Source: Candidatus Poribacteria bacterium (GTDB taxonomy: Bacteria; Abyssobacteria; SURF-5). Taken from it: DNA of 64,000 bases. The translations under genes were made by a program, and so were the position numbers. Positions 51,560 to 60,363 of the stretch are shown here, piece after piece. Under the pieces are notes generated by a model that was given only the letters and a program-made list of their open reading frames with translations, ran no database searches and had not been told where the DNA came from. Within the stretch, counting starts at the first letter, position 1. Each line of letters opens with the position of its first letter. The stretch lies in NCBI GenBank assembly GCA_016215705.1, contig JACRIR010000150.1:47842-111841 (forward strand). Direction: 5' to 3'.

Positions 51560-52582
51560 ATGATTTTGGTGACGGGTGGCGCTGGATATATCGGGTGTGT
51601 GCTTGTTGGAGAGCTTCTCGCGAAGGGCGAATCGGTTCGATTATACGACAAGCTCTACTTCGGCGACGCGGGACTGAATAAGTATCGCGAAAAAGTTGAC
51701 ATGGTGCAAGGTGACTTGAGGTACTTTGACCCAAAAGCGCTCGACGGAATCGACTCGGTGATTCATCTGGCGGGCCTCTCCAATGATCCGACTGCGGAAT
51801 TCAATCCCAAGGCAAACCACGAGATGAATACGGTCGCCACGGGGGTCCTTGCAAAAGCCTGCAAGGAAAGAGGGATAAAGCGATTCACGTTTGCCTCCAC
51901 ATGTTCAATCTATGACCGAGGCCTGTTCGCCGAAGATATTCTTTATAATGAAGACAGTGAGGTCGCGCCGCGCGCAGCATACGCCGTCTCGAATTACGAA
52001 GCTGAGAAGATTCTTCTGGAGATGTGCGACGAGAAATTCTGTCCGGTCATACTCCGGCAGGGAACCGTTTACGGGTTCAGCCCTCGCATGAGATACGACC
52101 TCGTCGTCAATACGTTCTTGAGAGACGCCATAACAAAGGGAGCGCTGACGGTCCATTGCGGCGGCGAGATGTGGCGGCCACTGGTAGATGTCAGCGACGT
52201 CGCAAAGGCCCATATTTGCTGCGTCGAGGCCCCGGAAGAAAAAGTAAGAGGACAGATATTCAATCTTTCATTTAAGAATTATCGAATCCTTGAGCTTGCA
52301 CATTGGGTGCGCGAAGCGTTGAAGGATCGTCTTGAGCTTGAGATCAATGTGGATTATTCGCATTATAAGGCCCGCAGTTATCGTGTTTGCGCGCAGAAGA
52401 TAGAAACCGTTCTCGGGTTCAAGCCCATTGTGCCCGTCAAGGAATCGGTTGAAAATATGATACAGAAGATTTACGAGTACGGGTACACCGATTTCCTGCA
52501 CCCGCGTTACTACAACATCGAGTGGATGACGCTGCTCTACCAAATGGAGCAAACGCTCGCGAAGATAGGGAGCGTGTTTTGA
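51560..52582 (+). CDS. NAD-dependent epimerase/dehydratase (extended SDR) with altered catalytic motif
   Basis: 340 residues. MILVTGGAGYIGCVLVGELLAKG is the Rossmann GxxGxxG (6-12) and VIHLAGLSNDPTAEFNP the nucleotide-binding region. STCSIYDRG (about 115-123) provides the active-site Ser/Thr. The catalytic YxxxK appears as Y141-A-V-S-N145 (AYAVSNYEAEK): the lysine is Asn. Such a change usually removes or alters oxidoreductase chemistry. The substrate domain (RPLVDVSDVAKAHICCVEAP) is intact. Paired with the RmlC-like gene; a role in making an unusual sugar nucleotide is plausible. Confidence 0.85.
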   Translation: MILVTGGAGYIGCVLVGELLAKGESVRLYDKLYFGDAGLNKYREKVDMVQGDLRYFDPKALDGIDSVIHLAGLSNDPTAEFNPKANHEMNTVATGVLAKACKERGIKRFTFASTCSIYDRGLFAEDILYNEDSEVAPRAAYAVSNYEAEKILLEMCDEKFCPVILRQGTVYGFSPRMRYDLVVNTFLRDAITKGALTVHCGGEMWRPLVDVSDVAKAHICCVEAPEEKVRGQIFNLSFKNYRILELAHWVREALKDRLELEINVDYSHYKARSYRVCAQKIETVLGFKPIVPVKESVENMIQKIYEYGYTDFLHPRYYNIEWMTLLYQMEQTLAKIGSVF

Positions 52583-52620
52583 GCGGGGCGTTCTTCGTTT
52601 TTTCCCGACCGTCAGATTCC

Positions 52621-52650
52621 GTAGGGGCGACTCGGCGAGTCGCCCCTATG
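52621..52650. repeat. GTAGGGGCGACTCG palindrome repeat
   Basis: GTAGGGGCGACTCGGCGAGT then CGCCCCTATG: an inverted repeat of the same family as 49700-49728. Located between the SDR and the radical-SAM gene. Confidence 0.65.
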
Positions 52651-52678
52651 TCATTGACTTGAGAAAGACTCCATTCCT

Positions 52679-53752
52679 TTGTCCAGGTCAAAGATAATTC
52701 ACCGGATAAAAGACATCACGGAGAGGACACTCGACAGAAGAGTCGCCGTGTCACATGAATTCCCTTTCGTTGAGTTTCAGAGAAGGTTCCTGACAGTAAG
52801 GATGGACCTATCCAACAAGTGCAACCTGGCATGCCGTATCTGCGTTCGCTCCGCTGAAACTTCCAAGGCCGGCCGGAGATTTGATATGGAGCCGACGCTT
52901 TTCCGGAAGATTGCCGGGGAGATACTTCCAAGAACATCGGAACTCTTCCTCAGTTGTGGAGCGGAACCCCTGATAGCGAGGAATCTTCTCGATGTCCTTC
53001 GTGTCATCGGAAAAGCACAAGTGCCTTTCGTCGCGTTCACGACTAACGCATTGCTCTTCAATGAAGAGAATATTCGCGAGGTCGTATCGTCGGGAGTGAA
53101 GGAAGTCTATGTTTCATTTGATGGGGCAACCGAAGGCACTTTTGCGAAGATTCGAGGAGGCGCATCCATATATCGTGTGATGGAGAAGATCAAGTTCATC
53201 AATGGAGTCAAACGATCTCTTTCTGCAACAACTCCGAGAATCGAACTTCATGTTACTCTTATGCGCAGTAACATTGAAGAGCTCGAAGGAATCATAGATA
53301 TTGCAGGTAGTTTGGAAATTCACCGTGTTACAGCCTTGCACGTATACCCCTTCCCCCAACTCCATCTTGAGGACGAGAGCCTTTTCAGACATAGGGACCT
53401 TTATGATGATTGTGTCAAGGCCGCGCGTGAGAGAGCATTCAGGCTTGGTATCGAATTCGATTCGCCCCCCCTTTTTGAGAAAGCCGCTCCTGCCGGCGCT
53501 TGCGACCTTCGAGAAGATCGGAACCCGGCGTGTGTTCTACCATGGAAAAGCTTTGTTATTTGGCCCAACGGCAACGTTCTGCCATGCTCTTTTTGGTATG
53601 AAGGCGAGCCATTTGGGAGCTTGACCGAATCCAGTTTTCAGAAAATATGGTACGGTCCACGATACCAGCAGCTTCGGGAAAGCATTAGAAACAACATTCT
53701 CGGAGACAATTGCATTCATTGTCCCGCGCTTCTTGCCGACTTGCGCGCATAA
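52679..53752 (+). CDS. Radical SAM protein with SPASM-type C-terminus
   Basis: 357 residues. RMDLSNKCNLACRICVRSAE holds the [4Fe-4S] motif C48-x3-C52-x2-C55 that cleaves SAM. FTTNALLFNEENIREVVSSGVKEVYVSFDGATEGTFAKIRGGASIYRVMEKI is the radical-SAM barrel, and C-terminal CDLREDRNPACVLPWKSFVIWPNGNVLPCSFWYEGEPFGSLTE...CIHC is the SPASM/twitch region binding auxiliary clusters. TTG start at 52679 with no strong SD visible. In polysaccharide clusters such enzymes are of unknown substrate; a modifier of sugar or a small peptide is possible. Confidence 0.88.
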   Translation: MSRSKIIHRIKDITERTLDRRVAVSHEFPFVEFQRRFLTVRMDLSNKCNLACRICVRSAETSKAGRRFDMEPTLFRKIAGEILPRTSELFLSCGAEPLIARNLLDVLRVIGKAQVPFVAFTTNALLFNEENIREVVSSGVKEVYVSFDGATEGTFAKIRGGASIYRVMEKIKFINGVKRSLSATTPRIELHVTLMRSNIEELEGIIDIAGSLEIHRVTALHVYPFPQLHLEDESLFRHRDLYDDCVKAARERAFRLGIEFDSPPLFEKAAPAGACDLREDRNPACVLPWKSFVIWPNGNVLPCSFWYEGEPFGSLTESSFQKIWYGPRYQQLRESIRNNILGDNCIHCPALLADLRA

Positions 53753-53833
53753 TCTTGGTACGGCCTCAGTCCGCGCACGCGGAGCGACCTCGTTTTCGGA
53801 GTCTTGCGATAGACGCCATTATCCGGAAATCCC

Positions 53834-54760
53834 TCATGCCTTTCTCAGCCAGATGCTTCCTCCCGTATTCTTCGCTGCCAAAGGGAATGCGCCCATGAAC
53901 TCATCTTTGCGAAAAAGACTGAGAAAAGAATTGAAGAACTGAATCTCGAATGCGTCATTGAACTGCAAAAATGCCTTTAGCAGGTAGGCCTCGTTCCATG
54001 CTATTCCCCGATATATCCATTCCTTAGGATAGTCGAAAGGATAAAAAATATCGTGAAAATGTATGTAAACGCCGCTCTCTAGATGGGGTAGTATCCTGAA
54101 GAAGATGTGATTTACATCGCTATCCATCTTGGTTACGTGTGTGGAGTCTATGAAGAGAATGTCGCCACTCCGCAACGATGCGAATGTTGCGGTATCGACA
54201 TCCTGTATCTTCTTTTGAATGATTCCTGCCCGCTCCGCATCGCCTTCCTTGAGGAGAGATCGCAATAATTCCGGATACGGCTCAATGAATGTGCAGGATA
54301 TCGAATTGTCGAAAAACATTTCGTTCGTGTCGAGAATCGCGCTTGAAGAGTAACCGCACCCTACTTCTATTATCCTTTTGGGCCTGAGGCGTCTGATCAT
54401 GCAATAAAAGACTATGCCGTCGCCGTGTCCGAAACTGGGGTTTTCGAAAAAATATCGCATGCCGGCTTTCTTGTGGCACTCGAACGGCAACTCGGCATAG
54501 AATCCCCGAAGCTCATCCAGCAAAGCGAGTTGTCCCGCCTCATTCAGATTGATCCCCGGAATCTCTTTGGGAATATCATCGAATATCTCATGCTCTCGAA
54601 GTCTTATCTCATCGATTGAGGGAATCGGCGAATAGTAATGCCCCGGTGGATGCGCCCACATCGTGTGTCGCTTCTTTTCGGCCCTCAATGCGTCTCTTTC
54701 CAGAATCACTTGCTTGAGATATGGCAAATGCAATGCTATGTTCTTCGCCACTCGTTTCAT
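53834..54760 (-). CDS. Class I SAM-dependent methyltransferase
   Basis: 308 residues. IIEVGCGYSSSAILDTNEMF is the SAM motif I; FIEPYPELLRSLL the second acidic contact; SGDILFIDSTHVTKMDSDVNHIFFRILPHLESGVYIHFHDIFYPF the catalytic and metal-like region. It has the Methyltransf_24-type pattern of polysaccharide-cluster enzymes. N-terminal part (1-120) is longer than the core fold. Last gene of the minus-strand polysaccharide cluster; may modify a sugar. Substrate unknown. Confidence 0.85.
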   Translation of the reverse strand: MKRVAKNIALHLPYLKQVILERDALRAEKKRHTMWAHPPGHYYSPIPSIDEIRLREHEIFDDIPKEIPGINLNEAGQLALLDELRGFYAELPFECHKKAGMRYFFENPSFGHGDGIVFYCMIRRLRPKRIIEVGCGYSSSAILDTNEMFFDNSISCTFIEPYPELLRSLLKEGDAERAGIIQKKIQDVDTATFASLRSGDILFIDSTHVTKMDSDVNHIFFRILPHLESGVYIHFHDIFYPFDYPKEWIYRGIAWNEAYLLKAFLQFNDAFEIQFFNSFLSLFRKDEFMGAFPLAAKNTGGSIWLRKA

Positions 54761-54788
54761 AAAAAATTTTCTTTCTTCATCGCCTCGG

Positions 54789-56006
54789 TTATCGCAACAA
54801 TCTCCGGACCATTTGGCGCAAAGAGGCGAGAGTTATCTTGTTCTTGAATTGCGCCAGGTCGTAACTGTATAGCTCAAACTGCTCAACCAATGCCTCAGAT
54901 TCAATCACATAGCTCATGAGCCTACTAAGAGCCTCGGACGAACGCCTTTGCGCTTTCCCGTCGAGAACCCGCTTATATGCCTGAAGTGTCATTTCGGCCG
55001 CTGACTCCCACGTGAAGTTCCGCCTTACATGCTCCTTGAGTTCGGCTGTCTTCTCAGCACGGAATGCGGAGGAAACGGCCAGTCGAATCGAGTTTATGTC
55101 TGTAGGGTCACAGTACCAAGCCGATTCGCCAAAGTATTCTTTGGCCGAGCCTCTGTCGGTCGAGACTATGTTGCATCCGGCAAGGGCGGCTTCGAGGCTT
55201 GCGAGCCCCGGTGTTTCAAACCAACTTGCGAGAACGTGGACTCTTGCCGCTTTGTACGCCGACGCAAGGTCGATTTGAGAGAGAGAAGGAATAAACCTGA
55301 CGTTCGCGTCAGCAGCCCCCTTGCATGCGCCCAGGTATTCAGGCTCGAAACAGTCTCCGATGAGAACAAGCGGAATCTTCAAATCGGCGACGGCTCTTAT
55401 CAAGCTCAATTGGTTCTTCCGCAGTTCGATGCGGGCGGCGCAGAGGACAAAGTCGCTGATTCCATGTGTTCTGACAAATTGCTCTCTCGATGCATGCTCA
55501 AAGGATAAGTCAACAGCGTTTGGCACTATCAGGAAATCCTTGTCCCCGAGCCCGAAATCGCGAACGAGCAAGTCTCTTTCGGACGCTGAGTTCGGAAGAA
55601 GAATGTCTGATAGAGCGAGCGTTGAATGTTTCTTCAGATGCTTGAGATTATCTTTGGCCTGGGACAGGTTCCGTATCCTCCCCGTGCACGTGGGCCGCTT
55701 GAGAAACACCGACAGGTTCGCTTCATACTCCTCAGAATTCCAATAGATAGTGGAAAAAACCACCGGTTTCTGTTGTGTGACCGCATTCTTGAGATACTCG
55801 AAAGTCTCGTCAACGCGAGTTACATTGAAGAGATGCACGATGTCATAGTCCGACAAGTCTTCTTGGGGATTCGTCGAAAGGTCCACATGAACACGGAGTT
55901 TCTTGAGATATTCGGAGGTCTTGGTCGCCTGAATCGCATCGCCGCCCAATCTCGTCAGATAATCGGGGCGGATTTGCATCAGCACACGCGGATTCGAACT
56001 ACACAT
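54789..56006 (-). CDS. GT4-family glycosyltransferase (polysaccharide)
   Basis: About 405 residues from the ATG at 56006, overlapping the upstream GT2 stop (ATGTGTAG); a frame opens further upstream within that gene. VLMQIRPDYLTRLGGDAIQATKTSEYLKKL starts the GT-B acceptor lobe. The donor lobe has LCAARIELRKNQLSLIRAVADLKIPLVLIGD, VRFIPSLSQIDLASAYKAARVHVLASWFETPGLASLEAALAGCNIVSTDRGSAKEYF, with ETPGLASLE as E-x7-E. 28 bp separates it from the methyltransferase. Substrate unknown. Confidence 0.88.
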   Translation of the reverse strand: MCSSNPRVLMQIRPDYLTRLGGDAIQATKTSEYLKKLRVHVDLSTNPQEDLSDYDIVHLFNVTRVDETFEYLKNAVTQQKPVVFSTIYWNSEEYEANLSVFLKRPTCTGRIRNLSQAKDNLKHLKKHSTLALSDILLPNSASERDLLVRDFGLGDKDFLIVPNAVDLSFEHASREQFVRTHGISDFVLCAARIELRKNQLSLIRAVADLKIPLVLIGDCFEPEYLGACKGAADANVRFIPSLSQIDLASAYKAARVHVLASWFETPGLASLEAALAGCNIVSTDRGSAKEYFGESAWYCDPTDINSIRLAVSSAFRAEKTAELKEHVRRNFTWESAAEMTLQAYKRVLDGKAQRRSSEALSRLMSYVIESEALVEQFELYSYDLAQFKNKITLASLRQMVRRLLR

Positions 56007-57048
56007 CGTATTCAGTTTGCCCTTTTGGCTCTTTCCCGCAGACTGCGCCTTCAGATTTCCGCTTGAATCTGAAATCATTTGAGATAAGATTCTCGAGCGT
56101 AAGCATATTCAGTATCTCGGAGTCCGAACGCACATACTCGCGTATTTCTTTCGAGCGCCTCTTGCGCACTTCCGGAAGACGACTCAGCGCCATAAGGAAA
56201 GACTTAACCTCCATGAAATCCGCTTTGAACGTTCTCTTTAGCAGCCGAGGAAGAAGGAAAAGTATGTGTTCAAACAAGACGTCTCGGTCAGTCAGGTTGC
56301 GCCACATAAACAGAAACAGATTCCGCCTGTGGATCAATTCGTAATAACTGTAGGGAAAATTGCTGCCAATGGTGGCGCTGCCTTTGTGGTGGACAATGCT
56401 GCGAGGATCAAACAGTAAATGATATCCCATTTTCCACGCACGATAACAGATGTCCAAATCCTCGCAATAGAAGGGGTGGTACAGGGCATCCATCATTCCA
56501 ATCTTCCGGAAAATGTCTTTCTTGAAAAGCATTGCTCCGCCACTCAGGTACAGTGATGGACTAAGACGATTGCAGCGATCCCTTCCATTTACGACTGTCC
56601 ACTCCTCAATCAATAGGCCTCGGCGAAGTCTCACTCCGCAGCAACTGAAAACGGCTTCCTTCGAGTTTCCCTTGAGCATGAGCGGACCTGCGGCAAAAAG
56701 CAGGTCATCCTCGAAGTGCAGCGCCAGAGGCTGAATGCAATTGGAATCCAATATCATGTCGTTATTGAGGAGAAATACCAGATCATGCGCAGATTCCTCG
56801 ACGCCTCTGTTGGAAGCCTCTTGAAAGCCTTCATTCTTTTTCAGCCGGATCGTTCGGACACTTGGAAAAGTCTCCGACAGAAAGGCAATGGTTCCATCCT
56901 CGCTCCCGTCGTCGACCACAACAACCTCGGTTTCGCCGGGATACCTCTCAGCGGCCAGCACGACGCTCGGCAGACATTCCCGCAGCAAATGCTTCCCATT
57001 CCATGTCGGGATGACCAAGCTTACGCCTTGACAAGGAAAGTCTTTCAC
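55999..57048 (-). CDS. GT2-family glycosyltransferase (paralogue A)
   Basis: 349 residues. VSLVIPTWNGKHLLRECLPSVVLAAERYPGETEVVVVDDGSEDGT is the GT-A nucleotide fold; VFLLNNDMILDSNCI is the DxD-like region (NND); LYLSGGAMLFKKDIFRKIGMMDALYHPFYCEDLDICYRAWKMGY the rhamnosyl/galactosyl-type acceptor region with ED. Close relative of the next gene upstream (57258-58349), over nearly the full length. GTG start with GAGGAACGAGGA before it. Substrate unknown. Confidence 0.92.
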   Translation of the reverse strand: MKDFPCQGVSLVIPTWNGKHLLRECLPSVVLAAERYPGETEVVVVDDGSEDGTIAFLSETFPSVRTIRLKKNEGFQEASNRGVEESAHDLVFLLNNDMILDSNCIQPLALHFEDDLLFAAGPLMLKGNSKEAVFSCCGVRLRRGLLIEEWTVVNGRDRCNRLSPSLYLSGGAMLFKKDIFRKIGMMDALYHPFYCEDLDICYRAWKMGYHLLFDPRSIVHHKGSATIGSNFPYSYYELIHRRNLFLFMWRNLTDRDVLFEHILFLLPRLLKRTFKADFMEVKSFLMALSRLPEVRKRRSKEIREYVRSDSEILNMLTLENLISNDFRFKRKSEGAVCGKEPKGQTEYDV

Positions 57049-57122
57049 TCCTCGTTCCTCTTACGACAGGTCGTTATCGTTCAAATCTTGCCGGCCTGTT
57101 GCCCAAATGGTAATAGCCGTTT

Positions 57123-57229
57123 GTCATTCTGAGCGAAGGGCCGCAGGCCCGAGCGAAGAATCTCTGTCTATAGGTCGCAAATTTGCGGGAAAACGAGAGA
57201 TCCTTCGTCGCTTCGCTCCTCAGAATGAC
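57123..57229. repeat. Hairpin repeat between the two GT2 paralogues
   Basis: Perfect 11-bp inverted arms GTCATTCTGAG (57123-57133) and CTCAGAATGAC (57219-57229), with inner CGAAG/CTTCG pairs. Same family as the repeat array in the Kdo-kinase gene and as 49603-49638. Lies in the 209-bp gap between the paralogous genes. Confidence 0.75.
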
Positions 57230-57257
57230 ATTCCTGACAACACTATGAAGCGCAACT

Positions 57258-58349
57258 TCATTTGGGCAACACGCCGTTGCGTTCCGACTCCGTTTCGTGA
57301 ATATGCGAACGGTCCTTGAACTCGATCCCACCGGCGCCTATCTCGAACATCAAACCGGGTGACAGTAGATTCTCGATTGACAGCATCCCGCAAATCTCTG
57401 CATCCGAGCGCACATACCCCTTCTTTTCGCGGAGACGTCGAGCGACGATTCGTGGAACTCTCAAGAGAGCCATGAGGAACGCATCGATTTCCAATGTGTT
57501 CCCATTCATCCATCTCCTTATGATGCGCGGGACCAGAAATGTCAGGTGCTCGACAAGATAACGGCATCCGGTAATGTTTCTCCACATGAGGATGAACTTG
57601 TTTCGGCGCATGATGAAATCGTAATATCTTCTGGAGAAAACCTTCGGAATCGTGGCGCTGTGCTTGTGGTATACGATGCTTGCGGGCTCATAGAGCATAT
57701 AGTATCCCATTTTCCATGCGCGGTAGCAGATGTCGAGGTCTTCGCAACTGAAAGGGTTGTAAAGCGCGTCGAAGAACCCCAACTCCTCGAAAATTTGTTT
57801 CTGAAACATCATGGCGCCGCCGCTCAGATAAAGAGTCGGACTGACACGCCCGCACAGATCAACGCCGTTACTGATGGCCCATTCCTCGAGTAGCTCCCCC
57901 CGCGAAAACCGGACCCCGCTGCAACTGTAAATGGCAACGCTCGAGCAGGGAAACAACATGAGCGGGCCAACCGCAAAGAGCTTCTCGTTTGTGAAATGAC
58001 GGGCCAGCGGGGCAATGCAATCTGCATCGAGCAGGATATCATTATTGAGCAGAAAAACCAACCCGTGTTTGGCTGCCTTGACGCCGGTGTTGCTGCCAAC
58101 CTGAAAACCCGTGTTGGTTCGCAGCGAAATCAAGCACACTTTGGGAAATCGTTCCCTTATGAATTCCACGCTGCCGTCAGTGCTTCCGTTGTCAACGACG
58201 ATAAGCTCTGTCTCGCCGGAGTAGCGCCCCGCGGCGGCCACCACACTCGGGAAACACTCTTCCAAGAGGTGCTTGCCGTTCCAGGTAAGAACAACGAGGC
58301 TAACAGGGGGATTCCCCCCGGGAGTTGCGCTTGCCGCTTCTGAGCTCAC
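57258..58349 (-). CDS. GT2-family glycosyltransferase (paralogue B)
   Basis: 363 residues. VSLVVLTWNGKHLLEECFPSVVAAAGRYSGETELIVVDNGSTDGS is the GT-A start; VFLLNNDILLDADCI the NND region; LYLSGGAMMFQKQIFEELGFFDALYNPFSCEDLDICYRAWKMGYYMLYEP the acceptor domain. Similar to the neighbouring paralogue throughout, including the C-terminal YVRSDAEICGMLSIENLLS. GTG start with GGGGAG 5 bp upstream. The two likely add related sugars. Substrate unknown. Confidence 0.92.
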   Translation of the reverse strand: MSSEAASATPGGNPPVSLVVLTWNGKHLLEECFPSVVAAAGRYSGETELIVVDNGSTDGSVEFIRERFPKVCLISLRTNTGFQVGSNTGVKAAKHGLVFLLNNDILLDADCIAPLARHFTNEKLFAVGPLMLFPCSSVAIYSCSGVRFSRGELLEEWAISNGVDLCGRVSPTLYLSGGAMMFQKQIFEELGFFDALYNPFSCEDLDICYRAWKMGYYMLYEPASIVYHKHSATIPKVFSRRYYDFIMRRNKFILMWRNITGCRYLVEHLTFLVPRIIRRWMNGNTLEIDAFLMALLRVPRIVARRLREKKGYVRSDAEICGMLSIENLLSPGLMFEIGAGGIEFKDRSHIHETESERNGVLPK

Positions 58350-58374
58350 ATGTGCTCCCCTTTTGCGCCCTCAG

Positions 58375-59460
58375 TCATTTTTGCCCTACAGCCTCGAGTA
58401 CTCTCTTTTCCAGTTGTCTCGCGATAGCCGGCCAAGAGTGTTGCGAAGCGAATTGGCGGTAGTGGAAGGTATTCGTATGCTGCATGGCGGCTTCAATCGC
58501 GTCGTCCAGACCCAGGCCGCCTCTTGTGCTCGAATAGTATGTGACCATGTCCCCATACTGACGTTCGATTCCCTTGTTCTTGAACGTCACGACAGGTAGG
58601 TTGCACAGAAAATACTCCAATATCTTCACGGGCATTGCGTACTGGACAACTGGATGGTCCTCTTTGAATGGGACTAACCCCACTCGTGCGGAATTAACCC
58701 ACAAATTTGCGATCGACTTGGAGATCTCAGGTATATAGTAGATGTTCTTTCTGCCGGCCTTCAGGAATTTCTGAAGATTGGTTCCACCATGTATATCCAT
58801 CGGGCCGATAATGAGTATCTGCTTTCTTGATTCCAGAATGGACTCCATGTCAAACCAACTCGCGATGCTCCCGATCACGACCGCATCGAATTTTTTTTCA
58901 CAGTCAATCGGGAAGAACTCCTCCGGATAGCAGCCGTTTGGGATAAAGAGGCCCTTGGCGTCTTTCTCCGCTTCGATTTGCTGGATATAAGTATTGAATG
59001 CCGTGGTTTTCTTGATTCTGTTCATACTTGCGATATAGCGCTCGGTGGGCGCGCCGGGCATATATTGAGTGTCATCCACGTGATCGTATGCATGCGGAAT
59101 CCCGGAACCCGCCATCGAGAGGTAATATTCGGGGTCGAGAACGATACTGAAATCGATTTTGAGCCCTCGCATTAGGCGAATCATTCTTATCGACAGAACC
59201 TTATTCATGAAGAAGTAGTTGGCGTATTTCTCATACGACCAGAAATACGGCGAGCAGAGCAAGTGAATATTCGACTCCGGCGATTCTCGCAGTCGAGCGC
59301 TCTTGAAAACCTCCCTTGCCAACAGATGCAGCTTGCGACTGAAGACAAACGGTTCCACGTAATACACTTCGTGTCCCATTCGCGCTAATTCCATCGCGAT
59401 CGCATGAGGACGCTGTCTGAGCGTTTCCCAGGGAATCAAGCTGAAAATCGCAATTCGCAT
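58375..59460 (-). CDS. GT4-like glycosyltransferase
   Basis: About 361 residues from the ATG at 59460; five extra in-frame codons lie upstream. MRIAIFSLIPWETLRQRPHAIAMELARMGHEVYYVEPF is the 'W..RPQ.la..la..GheV.yvEP' start of a GT-B subgroup used in teichuronic and capsular synthesis. GLFIPNGCYPEEF and VVIGSIASWFDMESI open the donor lobe; LVPFKEDHPVVQYAMPVKILEYFLCNLPVVTFKNKGIERQYGD is its phosphate-binding part. Separated from the upstream gene by a repeat. Substrate unknown. Confidence 0.85.
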   Translation of the reverse strand: MRIAIFSLIPWETLRQRPHAIAMELARMGHEVYYVEPFVFSRKLHLLAREVFKSARLRESPESNIHLLCSPYFWSYEKYANYFFMNKVLSIRMIRLMRGLKIDFSIVLDPEYYLSMAGSGIPHAYDHVDDTQYMPGAPTERYIASMNRIKKTTAFNTYIQQIEAEKDAKGLFIPNGCYPEEFFPIDCEKKFDAVVIGSIASWFDMESILESRKQILIIGPMDIHGGTNLQKFLKAGRKNIYYIPEISKSIANLWVNSARVGLVPFKEDHPVVQYAMPVKILEYFLCNLPVVTFKNKGIERQYGDMVTYYSSTRGGLGLDDAIEAAMQHTNTFHYRQFASQHSWPAIARQLEKRVLEAVGQK

Positions 59461-59560
59461 ACTACTCCAATTCATAATCCGGAAAACCCGCGAGAGATTG
59501 ACTCCGACAGCCTAGTGTGCTGTCAATACAAAATTTGCGGGTATTGGCGCTTGGTTCTTC

Positions 59561-59586
59561 GTAGGCACGGCGCGCCGTGCCCTTAC
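59561..59586. repeat. GTAGGCACGGCGCGCCGTGC-type palindrome
   Basis: GTAGGCACGGC / GCCGTGCCCTTAC inverted repeat in the 156-bp gap between two genes. Resembles the GTAGGGGCGACCC family of 49700-49728 and 52621-52650. Confidence 0.55.
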
Positions 59587-59616
59587 AGATACCAACAAAA
59601 TTAACTTGACCTGACA

Positions 59617-60351
59617 CTAAATCGCGATATTCTTTGCGCCGCAATTCGGACAACTCCAGTTCCGCCCGTCGTCTTCAAGTAAGTGTCCGCTGCCACATAT
59701 GCGGCAGGCAGCATTCATGAAACGCAGACCGGCCCTTTCTTCCTTCCGGAACAGAAAAAGATAATTGCTCTCTGTGAGCAGATTCCTGTTGAAAATTCTG
59801 CTGATGATCCTGAGCGCATAAAACAAAGGCATTTGGTATTTCGCGTACTTGCCGACAAGGTAGTTGAATCCTCCCGGCCAGTTGCAGAAACTGACCAGCT
59901 TGAACCCTGTATGAGTGTACATCAACTCGATGAATGACTTGAAAGTGAACTGATTGCAGTGGTCGGAAGCCAATCGCCGAAAAATGCGGTCCTCGATGCT
60001 TCCGCAGTTCGGGATCGAGACGAAGAAAAGCCCCTGCGGTTTCAGCACGCGATATACCTCGCGAACCACCTCAACCGGCCCTGGCACATGCTCCAACACG
60101 AAATTGCACAGGCAGATGTCGAATGAGTCCGTCCGGTACGGCAATTCGCAGGAATCACCTCTCACAAAACGCGCTCGTATTTTCTCCGAGGCGTCGCTTC
60201 CCATACGATCAACCGTATCCAGGAGAAAAACATTGAGGCGCATAAAACGTGAATAGTCGAGGCTTCCTTTCCCGCAGCCCAGGTCCAGAACACGCGCATC
60301 GTCCGGCGAGTGCTCAATTATTTCATGCATGAAAAGATCATCATATTTCAT
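59617..60351 (-). CDS. SAM methyltransferase with C-terminal zinc-ribbon
   Basis: 244 residues. ARVLDLGCGKGSLDYSRFM (SAM motif I), FVRGDSCELPYRTDSFDICLCNFVLEHVPGPVEVVREVYRVLKPQGLFFVSIPN (motifs II-IV) are of the Methyltransf_11 type. After a hydrophobic stretch comes CRICGSGHLLEDDGRNWSCPNCGA (about 217-240), with two CxxC pairs set 16-18 residues apart, which could bind Zn. The tail is not part of the usual fold. 12 bp downstream of the GT4-methyltransferase fusion. Perhaps acts on a glycan or lipid carrier; target unknown. Confidence 0.82.
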   Translation of the reverse strand: MKYDDLFMHEIIEHSPDDARVLDLGCGKGSLDYSRFMRLNVFLLDTVDRMGSDASEKIRARFVRGDSCELPYRTDSFDICLCNFVLEHVPGPVEVVREVYRVLKPQGLFFVSIPNCGSIEDRIFRRLASDHCNQFTFKSFIELMYTHTGFKLVSFCNWPGGFNYLVGKYAKYQMPLFYALRIISRIFNRNLLTESNYLFLFRKEERAGLRFMNAACRICGSGHLLEDDGRNWSCPNCGAKNIAI

Positions 60352-60363
60352 AGTGAAGCCAGC

